This document shows positions 53,735 through 62,900 of a DNA stretch of 64,000 nt, piece by piece; the first letter of the stretch is position 1; the number at the start of each line of letters is the position of its first letter. The position numbers were made by a program, and so were the translations under genes. The notes under the pieces are model-generated. The model saw only the letters and a list, made by a program, of their open reading frames with translations, did no database searches and had not been told where the DNA came from. The DNA is from Prolixibacteraceae bacterium (GTDB lineage Bacteria; Bacteroidota; Bacteroidia; Bacteroidales; Prolixibacteraceae), in NCBI GenBank assembly GCA_018648265.1, contig JABGRN010000007.1, positions 1 to 64,000 on the forward strand, read 5' to 3'.

Positions 53735-54346
53735 TTAAAATAAAATTAGTGATTTATTTTTGAAATTTTTGCGCAACCCGGAAATTATACGGTACACCTG
53801 CTTTTTAACTGTATCGGGATTCATCCCAATAAGTTGCCCAATTTCTTTATAAGTTAGGTTGCTGTTAAATTTATAAAAAAGCAATTCGCGGTAGTTTTCA
53901 TCCATTTCATTTAAAGCTTTGTTTAAAACCTGTAACCTTATTTGTTCAGTTTCGTTTTGGATGTAATCTTCTTCTAAATTGAATTTAATTTCGAAAGTAA
54001 AAAAATCTGATTCTTCGATATTTTTAAACTTCCTACTCAGTAGCAGTTTTTTTTGAATTAACCTTTTTAATGCTTTAAATAAGTAAAATTCAAGGCTTTC
54101 GGGTTTATGTAAGTCTATCTTGTACCTATAAATATCGATAAACAAATCCTGAATGGAATCAAAAACAATATCCCTGTTGTTTGTAATTTTTGAACCATAA
54201 GCAAAAAGGGAATCAATATATTCAGAGTAAATTTCTTGAAAAGCAAACCTGTCACCAGATTTAAATCTGGACCATGTGGTTTTCCAATAGGTTTTATCTT
54301 TAAAAAGATTGCTCTTTTTTTTTGATTTGGCCAAAGTTAGTATCAA
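53735..54346 (-). CDS. ECF RNA polymerase sigma factor (FecI-like)
   Basis: A 203-residue sigma-70 ECF factor: region 2 (GDRFAFQEIYSEYIDSLFAY, then DIVFDSIQDLFIDIYRYK) and region 4 (MDENYRELLFYKFNSNLTYK, EIGQLIGMNPDTVKKQVYRI). It should direct transcription of the susC-susD pair and is controlled by the downstream FecR. The start is uncertain: the first candidate is TTG 54346, there is no nearby in-frame ATG, and a TAacTTTG promoter-like match lies inside the first codons. Confidence 0.9.
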   Translation of the reverse strand: MILTLAKSKKKSNLFKDKTYWKTTWSRFKSGDRFAFQEIYSEYIDSLFAYGSKITNNRDIVFDSIQDLFIDIYRYKIDLHKPESLEFYLFKALKRLIQKKLLLSRKFKNIEESDFFTFEIKFNLEEDYIQNETEQIRLQVLNKALNEMDENYRELLFYKFNSNLTYKEIGQLIGMNPDTVKKQVYRIISGLRKNFKNKSLILF

Positions 54347-54510
54347 TTAGGTTGTCTCAAAATTATTAAAAAACTTAGCAAAAACAAGGTTTACTTCAAC
54401 ACTTATCCCTTATTTTTTCATTAGAATTTAATACCTTGTACAAATTCAAAACAGTTTATTTCTTTTTGATTTACAGTTACCTAAAAACAATAAGTTTAAA
54501 TATCAATCTT

Positions 54511-55509
54511 ATGTTTAAATCCTATAAACAAATTGGTTTAATTAACACACAGGAATTATTTCAAAAAGCTTTTGCAGGTCAATACGCAATCCCGGCCTAC
54601 AATTTTAACAATTTAGAACAGATGCAGGCAATTGTTGAAGCAGCAGTTGAAGCTCAATCGCCTGTAATATTAATGGTTACCGAAAGTGCTTTGAATTATA
54701 TCAAAAAATCAATCCTTCCATTTTTAACAAAGGGTGCTGTAAATTATGCATTAAAATTAAATTCCGGGAAACCGATCCCCCTCGTCCTACATCTCGATCA
54801 CGGTCATGGATTTGAGATTTGTAAAGAGTGTGTAGATATCGGGTTTTCATCGGTTATGATTGACGGGTCGATGTTATCGTATGGCGAGAATATTAAGTTA
54901 ACTAAAAAAGTAGCTGATTATGCACACCAATTTGATGTTTCTGTTGAAGGTGAATTGGGTGTTTTAGCAGGAATTGAAGATAATGCTGAAGCAGCAAAAT
55001 CGGTTTACACGAATCCTGAAGATGTTTCTGATTTTATCCAAAAAACGGGTGTCGATTCCCTGGCTATTTCAATCGGCACTTCGCACGGCCCAAATAAATT
55101 CAAGCCTGAACAATGCACTTATAAAAATGGTGTGCCAATTCCTCCTGCATTACGTTTCGACATCCTCGAAAAAATTGGAAAACAATTACCTGGCTTCCCT
55201 ATTGTTTTGCATGGCTCTTCTTCCATTCCCCGCCAATTGGTCGATAGCATTAATAATAATGGGGGTGATATTAAAAATGCTATCGGAATTCCTGAAGAAC
55301 AATTACGCAAAGCTTCAACTTCATCGGTTTGTAAAATAAATATCGATGCTGATGGTAGATTGGCAACCACCGCGACTATCCGAAAAATTTTCAATAATGA
55401 GCCTACCGAATTTAACCCCCGAAATTATTTGGGAAAAGCAAAAATCGAGATGAAAGAAATTTATAAACACAAAATAATAAACCTGTTTGGGTCGGGTAAC
55501 ACCATTTAG
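54511..55509 (+). CDS. class II fructose-bisphosphate aldolase family protein
   Basis: A 332-residue zinc aldolase from ATG 54511. It has the N-terminal AFAGQYAIPAYNFNNLEQMQ, the metal site LVLHLDHGHGFEICKECVD, FSSVMIDGS, SVEGELGVLAG, and the phosphate-binding IGTSHGPNKF and VLHGSSSIP. It cleaves fructose-1,6-bisphosphate or a related ketose bisphosphate (tagatose type cannot be excluded). It is divergent from the sigma factor gene and could be either central glycolysis or part of the sugar island. Confidence 0.9.
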   Translation: MFKSYKQIGLINTQELFQKAFAGQYAIPAYNFNNLEQMQAIVEAAVEAQSPVILMVTESALNYIKKSILPFLTKGAVNYALKLNSGKPIPLVLHLDHGHGFEICKECVDIGFSSVMIDGSMLSYGENIKLTKKVADYAHQFDVSVEGELGVLAGIEDNAEAAKSVYTNPEDVSDFIQKTGVDSLAISIGTSHGPNKFKPEQCTYKNGVPIPPALRFDILEKIGKQLPGFPIVLHGSSSIPRQLVDSINNNGGDIKNAIGIPEEQLRKASTSSVCKINIDADGRLATTATIRKIFNNEPTEFNPRNYLGKAKIEMKEIYKHKIINLFGSGNTI

Positions 55510-55553
55510 ATTCTGATTTAAAAGCCTGCATTCGAAATTATTAATCTCAATAG

Positions 55554-56666
55554 TTAAGGGGCCTCTCTAACTGTGAGAGGCAAATCTTCCGTCTCGTATG
55601 CCTGGTTCCGGTACCTTGGCACAAAACCGGAATCTTGAATTGCTTGTTGAATTCCGCTTGCATTCATTTTGTATCTTGCCCCGGCAGCCGAAACTACATT
55701 TTCTTCCATCATTATCGAGCCAAAATCGTTGGCACCACCATGCAAACAAAGTTGTCCAGTTGTTGCACCAACCGTTAACCACGACGCTTGTATATTTATT
55801 ACATTGTTCAACATAATACGACTTATAGCAATTAGCCGCAAATAATCATTGGCAGTAGAAGTATTTCTGATTCCCTGTTTTTGAAGAGTTGTTCCTTCGT
55901 CCATAAAAGGCCATGGCACGAAAGTTACAAAACCGTGTGCACCTTCCGGTTTTTCGTTTTGAACCTGACGTAGAAAAACCAAATGCTCAATCCGTTCTTT
56001 TTTTGTTTCAATATGGCCAAACATCATTGTTGCCGAAGTTACCAAGTTCATTTTATGGGCTTCGCGCATAACATCTAACCACTCCTGTGTATTGCATTTT
56101 CCTGGCGAAATGGATTTCCGCACCCGATCGGAAAGAATTTCGGCTCCGGCACCAGGCAGGCTGTCCATTCCTGAATCGACTAAAATTTCCAATACTTCGC
56201 GATAACTTTTTCGTTCTTTTTTCGAAAGAAACACAATTTCCGGTGGACCAAGAGTGTGCAATTTTAAAACCGGGTAACGTCTTTTTAATTCCGAAAAAAG
56301 ATTAGTGTAAAAATCAAGTCCGAGTTTAGGGTGCATTCCACCCTGCATTAATAATTGCCGTCCGCCCGCCTTTAACAGTTCCGCTGTTTTTTCGCAATAT
56401 TCATCAATGCTTGTTATGTACTGCGCTTCTTCGTTAATTTTACAATGAAAATTACAAAACTTGCACCCCGAAATACATACATTGGTAATATTTACATTGC
56501 GGTCAATTATCCAACCTACCCTATTCCCCGGAACCTGCAACTGGCGACATTCGTTAGCCACCAACATTAATTCGTTGGTTGGAACCTGTTCGTAAATAAA
56601 CAATCCTTCTTCAAATGTCAATGGCTCCAACCTAATTGCTTTTATTAAAATCTTATCTGCCACCAT
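55554..56666 (-). CDS. mqnC: cyclic dehypoxanthinyl futalosine synthase
   Basis: A 370-residue radical SAM enzyme of the futalosine route to menaquinone, closing the spiro ring from dehypoxanthinyl futalosine. The cluster cysteines are C64, C68 and C71 in NVCISGCKFCNFHC. The conserved LLMQGGMHPKLGLDFYTNLF, LPGAGAEILSDRVRKSISPG and LCLHGGANDFGSIMMEENVV place it with MqnC and not MqnE. A 7-bp hairpin GCCTCTC/GAGAGGC lies within its last codons. Confidence 0.9.
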   Translation of the reverse strand: MVADKILIKAIRLEPLTFEEGLFIYEQVPTNELMLVANECRQLQVPGNRVGWIIDRNVNITNVCISGCKFCNFHCKINEEAQYITSIDEYCEKTAELLKAGGRQLLMQGGMHPKLGLDFYTNLFSELKRRYPVLKLHTLGPPEIVFLSKKERKSYREVLEILVDSGMDSLPGAGAEILSDRVRKSISPGKCNTQEWLDVMREAHKMNLVTSATMMFGHIETKKERIEHLVFLRQVQNEKPEGAHGFVTFVPWPFMDEGTTLQKQGIRNTSTANDYLRLIAISRIMLNNVINIQASWLTVGATTGQLCLHGGANDFGSIMMEENVVSAAGARYKMNASGIQQAIQDSGFVPRYRNQAYETEDLPLTVREAP

Positions 56667-56754
56667 GTAAACTTACAGCTCCTCTCTGTGTTTATTTTAC
56701 TTGTTCGATGCCGAACATTATTAATTGTATTATTTTTAGAAAAAATTTAAATCT

Positions 56755-58176
56755 ATGCTACCAAAAATTTCAAAAATAACAGAATTAAAAGAAAATACTT
56801 CAACTGTCAGGTTATTTGACAACTTAAGCCAATTTCCCCATTCTTTTCTTATCGACAATGAATTGGAGTATTTAAAAAACAAATTAGAAAAAGAAAACGA
56901 CTGTACAATTTACAGGCATCCTAATTTGCTCTTTTTCAACAAAGTTAAAGAAGAAAAAGAAAAACACCTTCAAAAGGAGGCTGCCCGAAAAGCCGGGTCA
57001 AAATTGTTTGATCTTTTAAAAACAGAAAAAATAAAATCTGTACAATTATTAAATTTCAGCAAATATGAATTAATGTTGCCATTTATCGAAGGGCTTTTAC
57101 TTTCAGGATATTCATTTTCAAAATATAAAAAAGAAAAGGATGAATTTGATTTAGATGAAATTTTAATTTCTGACAAAAAAACAAACACATCGCAAACTGA
57201 GGAGTTAAAATTTTTAACGCAGGCAGTTTTTTACGCTCGTAACCTGGTAAACGAGCCTCTCTCCTTTTTAACTGCAACAAAATTCTCTGAAGAAATTGAA
57301 AGATTAGGTGAGAAGGCAGGGTTTTCAGTCGAGGTTTTCAACAAGAAAAAAATTGAATCGCTTAAAATGGGCGGTTTGTTGGCTGTAAACAAAGGAAGCA
57401 TCGACCCGCCAACTTTCAACATCCTGGAATGGAAACCAGAAAATGCCAAAAATAAAGAACCTGTAGTTTTGGTTGGTAAAGGAATTGTTTTCGACACCGG
57501 TGGATTAAGTTTAAAACCCACTCCAAAATCGATGGATTATATGAAATGTGACATGGCTGGGGGTGCTGTCGCGGCAGCCACCATTTACGCCGTTGCAAAA
57601 AACAAATTGCCGGTTCATGTGCTTGCCCTCATTCCTGCCACCGACAACCGCCCCGATGGAAATGCGTATGTTCCGGGCGATGTAATTACCATGTTCGACG
57701 GAACAACCGTGGAAATAAAAAACACAGATGCGGAAGGCCGTCTGATTTTGGCAGATGCTTTAAGTTATGCGAAAAAATATTCACCAAAACTGGTAATCGA
57801 TATTGCAACTTTAACCGGATCGGCAGAAATTATTGCCGGATCGCATGCCATAGTTGGAATGGGGAATTCAAAAGAAAATCTTCAAAAACTAAAAAAAACC
57901 GGCGAAGAAACTTATGAACGAATTATTGAAGTCCCACTTTGGGAAGAATATTCAAAACCGCTGGAATCGACAATTGCCGATTTAAATAACCTGGGAGGCC
58001 GGGAAGCACAAACAACAATTGCCGGAAAATTTCTGGAACATTTTACCGATTTCAATTGGATTCACCTCGATGCTGCAGGGGTTTCATTTAATTTTGAAAA
58101 ATACAATTATCGTCCAGTTGGTGGTACAGGCTTTGGTACGCGCCTTCTATATAACTTTTTGAAAAAACTCAATTAA
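56755..58176 (+). CDS. M17 leucyl aminopeptidase family protein
   Basis: A 473-residue cytosolic metallo-aminopeptidase. The C-terminal catalytic domain has the two-zinc site and active residues in VLVGKGIVFDTGGLSLKP, YMKCDMAGGAVAAAT and the family signature NTDAEGRLIL. The N-terminal 150 residues are the variable macro-like domain. It removes N-terminal residues in peptide turnover. It stands alone, divergent from mqnC. Confidence 0.92.
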   Translation: MLPKISKITELKENTSTVRLFDNLSQFPHSFLIDNELEYLKNKLEKENDCTIYRHPNLLFFNKVKEEKEKHLQKEAARKAGSKLFDLLKTEKIKSVQLLNFSKYELMLPFIEGLLLSGYSFSKYKKEKDEFDLDEILISDKKTNTSQTEELKFLTQAVFYARNLVNEPLSFLTATKFSEEIERLGEKAGFSVEVFNKKKIESLKMGGLLAVNKGSIDPPTFNILEWKPENAKNKEPVVLVGKGIVFDTGGLSLKPTPKSMDYMKCDMAGGAVAAATIYAVAKNKLPVHVLALIPATDNRPDGNAYVPGDVITMFDGTTVEIKNTDAEGRLILADALSYAKKYSPKLVIDIATLTGSAEIIAGSHAIVGMGNSKENLQKLKKTGEETYERIIEVPLWEEYSKPLESTIADLNNLGGREAQTTIAGKFLEHFTDFNWIHLDAAGVSFNFEKYNYRPVGGTGFGTRLLYNFLKKLN

Positions 58177-58181
58177 AAACG

Positions 58182-58189
58182 TAACTTTG
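58182..58189 (+). promoter_or_regulatory. -7 promoter element of pdxA-ruvA-sprA
   Basis: TAacTTTG is an exact match 46 bases before the pdxA ATG. As the gaps to ruvA (26 bases) and sprA (6 bases) are small, this is probably the promoter for all three. Confidence 0.5.
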
Positions 58190-58235
58190 CCCCTCATTTT
58201 TTAAGTGATTTTCTATTTATCTGAAACTGAATAAT

Positions 58236-59339
58236 ATGACACAAAAAAATATAATTAAAGTAGGTATTTCGCACGGCGACATTAATGGGATTGGTTACGA
58301 GATAATCATGAAAACACTACTCGATCCGCGAATCCTTGAAATGTGTACACCCATTATTTACGGATCGCCAAAAGTTGCTGCATACCATCGAAAGGCCTTA
58401 AATATAAACAACCTCAGTTTTAACCATATACGTACTACTAAAGAAGCAAACCAGCGAAGGGTTCACATAATTAATTGTATAGACGACAGTGTCAGGGTTG
58501 AATTAGGGAAATCCACAACCCTCGCCGGGGAATCATCTTTTATGGCATTAGATCGTGCGGTGTTTGATCTCGAAAAAGGAGATATTGATGTTTTGGTTAC
58601 TTCACCAATTAACAAAGACAATATTCAAAGCGAAAATTTTGATTTCCCGGGACACACCGAATTTCTGGCCCAAAATTTCAACACCAAAAATTATGCTATG
58701 TTAATGGTTAGCGAAACCATGAAAATAGGTGTTGTAACTTCACATATCCCAATTTCCCGTGTTGCTCAAAATTTATCGAAAGAAGCAATTTTGTCAAAAA
58801 TCAGGATTATTGCAAAATCGTTGAATCAAGACTTTGCGATAAGCAGGCCACGAATTGCTGTTTTTGGATTGAATCCACACGCCGGAGATAATGGTTTACT
58901 CGGAAATGAAGAAAAAGATATTATTATCCCTGCAATTATTCAGGCTAAAAAAGAAGGAATTATAGCACTCGGGCCTTATTCTGCCGACGGATTTTTTGGC
59001 TCCAATGATTACCGGAAATTCGATGCTATTTTAGCTATGTACCACGACCAGGGATTAATACCATTTAAACTGGCATCCTTCGAAAGAGGTGTAAATTATA
59101 CTGCCGGGCTACCCGTGGTACGTACTTCTCCTGCGCACGGCACGGCATATTCACTCGCTGGTGAGGATAAAGCATCTCCAGAATCGTTCAGGCAGGCCCT
59201 GTACCTGGCCATCGATATCCATAAAAACCGGATGTTATACAAAGAAATTTCAAAAAACCCTCTTATAAGACACGAAATTAATCCTGCCCAGGTAGATGAA
59301 AGCGTGGATATTGAAGCAGGGGAAAACGAGCTTAATTAG
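58236..59339 (+). CDS. pdxA: 4-hydroxythreonine-4-phosphate dehydrogenase
   Basis: A 367-residue NAD-dependent enzyme of the DXP-dependent pyridoxal phosphate pathway. Conserved parts are the N-terminal GISHGDINGIGYEIIMKTL, LVTSPINKDNIQ, FPGHTEFLA with the metal His, GLNPHAGDNGLLG, and AMYHDQGLIPFKL with the second metal ligand. It is followed closely by ruvA, probably one transcript. Confidence 0.93.
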   Translation: MTQKNIIKVGISHGDINGIGYEIIMKTLLDPRILEMCTPIIYGSPKVAAYHRKALNINNLSFNHIRTTKEANQRRVHIINCIDDSVRVELGKSTTLAGESSFMALDRAVFDLEKGDIDVLVTSPINKDNIQSENFDFPGHTEFLAQNFNTKNYAMLMVSETMKIGVVTSHIPISRVAQNLSKEAILSKIRIIAKSLNQDFAISRPRIAVFGLNPHAGDNGLLGNEEKDIIIPAIIQAKKEGIIALGPYSADGFFGSNDYRKFDAILAMYHDQGLIPFKLASFERGVNYTAGLPVVRTSPAHGTAYSLAGEDKASPESFRQALYLAIDIHKNRMLYKEISKNPLIRHEINPAQVDESVDIEAGENELN

Positions 59340-59365
59340 TAAGTTTAAATTAAATTTGGATTAAG

Positions 59366-59947
59366 ATGTACGAATATATCCGTGGTAACATTACAGAACT
59401 CAATCCGACAAACATTATTATTGAAGGTAACAATATTGGCTATTTCGTGAATATTTCGTTAAACACGTACAGCAAGTTAAACGGGAAAAAAGAAGCACTA
59501 ATTCTTATCCATCAAATAGTACGCGAAGACGCCCATATTTTATATGGTTTTGCCGACAAAAACGAACGCGATTTGTTTCGAAACCTGATATCGGTTAATG
59601 GCGTTGGTGCCAGCATTGCAATTATGATGCTTTCATCGTTGAATTCAGACGAAATTGTAGCTGCTGTAACAAGCGAAAAAGTTGATGTTTTAAAAGGGAT
59701 CAAGGGAATTGGCACCAAAACTGCCCAACGCATAATAATCGATCTAAAAGATAAGTTCGGAAAATTACCAGAAACAGGCCAATTTTTATATTCGCCAGAC
59801 AATAGTATCCGAATTGAATCGTTATCAGCATTAGTCATGCTCGGATTCGCTAAAAAGGATGCTGAAAAAATTGTCGTGAAAATAGTTCAGGAACAACCAG
59901 GGGCAACGGTTGAGAGTGTGATTAAACAAGCTTTAAAACGGTTATAA
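59366..59947 (+). CDS. ruvA: Holliday junction branch migration protein RuvA
   Basis: A 193-residue junction-binding protein that loads the RuvB motor. It has the OB-fold start MYEYIRGNITELNPTNIIIE, tandem helix-hairpin-helix motifs (FRNLISVNGVGASIAIMML and LKGIKGIGTKTAQRIIIDLK), and a C-terminal domain III (LSALVMLGFAKKDAEKIV). It sits 6 bases before sprA, an arrangement known from other Bacteroidota. Confidence 0.95.
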   Translation: MYEYIRGNITELNPTNIIIEGNNIGYFVNISLNTYSKLNGKKEALILIHQIVREDAHILYGFADKNERDLFRNLISVNGVGASIAIMMLSSLNSDEIVAAVTSEKVDVLKGIKGIGTKTAQRIIIDLKDKFGKLPETGQFLYSPDNSIRIESLSALVMLGFAKKDAEKIVVKIVQEQPGATVESVIKQALKRL

Positions 59948-59953
59948 ACAGGA

Positions 59954-62900
59954 ATGGAATTGACCCGGAATTTAAAAAACATATTCTTCTTTTACCTACT
60001 TATTGTCTCACTAACTTTCGCTAAAAAAGGTGTTGGTGCAGATATAAGTACGTCAACAGATATGGTAGTAATTCAAACCATCGACACTGTTGAAATTGAC
60101 ACCATTGGACCACTTCCTTTTCCGTTTGAAGACCAACCCGCTTTTGGGCAACTTGACCAGGATTCATTAAAACTATTTCTAAACAAACCAAGTAATATTA
60201 AGTATGAAATTGAATACGATCCCGTAACTGGTGAGTACGTATTTTACGAAAAAATTGGGAACCTGAATTATCGTTTGCCACAAACTATGTCTTTAGACGA
60301 TTATGTTGATTACGATTTCGAAAAATCAATTAAAGACTACTGGAAAGAACGGACAAAGATCCAGGATTTGGAAGCCAAAAACTCACTCATTCCAAAGCTG
60401 ACCATTGGAGGAGAAGCATTTAACCGCATTTTTGGTGGCAATACTATTGATATCCAACCACAAGGTTATGTTGAGGTGAGTTTTGGTTACCAGATGAATG
60501 CTACCGAAAACCCGGCTATCCCGGAACGTTTGAGGAAAGTGCCCACTTTCGATTTCGACGAAAAAATACAAATGAACGTGATGGGGCAAATCGGTTCGAA
60601 AATGAACATGAGGGTTAATTACAACACGGAAGCAACGTTCGATTACGAAAACAAAATGAACCTGGAATACACCGGCGACGAAGACGAAATTTTAAAAAGA
60701 ATTGAAGCCGGGAATGTTTCATTGCCTTTAAACGGGTCATTAATTACAGGGGCTTCTAACCTCTTTGGTATTAAGGCCGAAATGCAATTCGGGCGAATGA
60801 CCCTGACAACTGTATTTTCGCAACACAAAGGTGAAACACAAACCGTGGAAACCGAAGGAGGCGCACAGATTTCAAATTTCGAATTATCTGTTGCCGACTA
60901 CGATGCTAACCGGCACTTTTTCCTGGCACAATATTTTCGCGATCACTACGATGAATGGTTGGAAAACACTGCCGTTCCTCGATCGCCAATTCACATTAAC
61001 AAAGTTGAAATCTGGATAACAAACAAATCGAATAATTTTACCGAATCGAGAAATATTTTTGCCTTGCAGGATTTAGGTGAACACGACCCAAATATTTATA
61101 ATCAAGTTCCATCATTTCAGGCAACACCTGCCCTGCCCTATCCAGAAAATATATTCCCACATAACGATGCCAATGGTTTGTATTACGAAATGACAAATAC
61201 ACATAACAGTATTCGTAATGTGGAAAACATAACGGCAGAAATGTCGCAATTTAGCCCGGGATATGTTGGGGGCCAGGATTTCGAGAAAATTGAGCAGGCA
61301 CGGAAACTGAACCCTTCTGAATATACAATTAACGAACGTTTGGGATATATTTCGCTAAACACTTCGCTTAATACAGACGAAATTTTGGCAGTAGCATTTA
61401 ACTATACGTCAAACGGAAAAATATTTCAGGTAGGTGAATTTTCAACCGATGGGGTTGATGCTCCACAAACACTGTTATTAAAACTTATCAAAGGGACCAA
61501 TCTTACGCCCAACCTGCCGACCTGGAAACTGATGATGAAAAACATCTACAACCTTAATGCTTATCAGCTTTCAAACGATGAGTTCCTTTTTAATGTGGTT
61601 TACCAAAACGATTCAACGGGTACTTACATTAATTACATTCCCGAAGGAAATATAAATGGACAAATCCTTTTAGAGGTGATGAACCTCGACAAACTCAATA
61701 AACAACTCGACCCGTATAAAGACGGTGTTTTCGATTATATTGAAGGGATTACAGTTTATTCAAATAACGGAAGGATAATTTTTCCGGTTATTGAACCCTT
61801 TGGATCTCATTTGGCCAAAGCCATTCAAGACCCTACCCTCATCGAAAAATATACATTCCAGTCGCTTTACGACTCTACCCGTATCTTTGCCCAACAAGAT
61901 GCAGAACACAATAAATTCAGGCTGACAGGTAGTTACAAGGGTTCTTCAAGTTCCGATATTATGTTAGGTGCTTTAAACCTTGCACAGGGTTCGGTAAAAG
62001 TAACTGCTGGAGGCCGCGAATTAATGGAAAATGTGGATTACACCGTTGACTACACATTGGGACGTGTAAAAATTATCAACCAGGCATTGCTCGAAGCAGG
62101 AACACCAATCCAGGTTTCAACCGAGAGCGAAGATCTCTTTACGATGCAACGAAAAACCCTGATGGGGGCACACGCCAATTACGCATTTAACGACAATTTT
62201 AATCTGAGTGCAACAGCGTTATACATGCACGAAAGGCCATTGACGCAAAAAGTAGATTATGGCGAAGATCCCATTTCAAACTTAATGGTTGGTTTCGACA
62301 CACGTTATACAACAGAAAGTATGTTCCTGACCAAAGTCATCGATGCAATTCCGTTCTACAGCACAAAAACACCATCGAGTATTGATTTCGAAGCTGAAAT
62401 TGCCCAGTTAATCCCGGGCCATTCGAAAGTTATTGAAAAAAGCGGGACAGCTTATGTTGACGATTTTGAAGGGACAAAAACAACCATCAGTTTAAAAACC
62501 CGGCAATCGTGGACCCTGGCAAGTACACCGCAGTTTCAATCAAATAATTTCCCCGAAGGAAACTTAACAAATTCGCTGGAATATGGATATAACAGGGCAA
62601 AATTGGCATTCTATATTATCGATCCTTTATTTTTAAGAAATAACAGCCTTACCCCCGATCATATTAAAAACGACAATAACCAGCAATCAAATCACTTTGT
62701 CCGCGAGATTTTCGAAAAAGAAATTTTTCCTGCCAAAGAATCTCCGGTTGGGCAACCAACCAATATTCCAGTTTTCGATTTGGCATTCTACCCAACCGAA
62801 CGTGGACCGTACAATTACGATGCACAACCTGGCAATTATTCAGCAGGAATTAATGCCGACGGATCGTTAAAGGCTCCGGAATCACGCTGGGGAGGGATCA

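Noticed and set aside
55561-55581. Hairpin GCCTCTC/GAGAGGC as a terminator for the aldolase gene
   Set aside because: It lies inside the mqnC coding end and is not followed by a T-run in either direction; it is mentioned under mqnC only.
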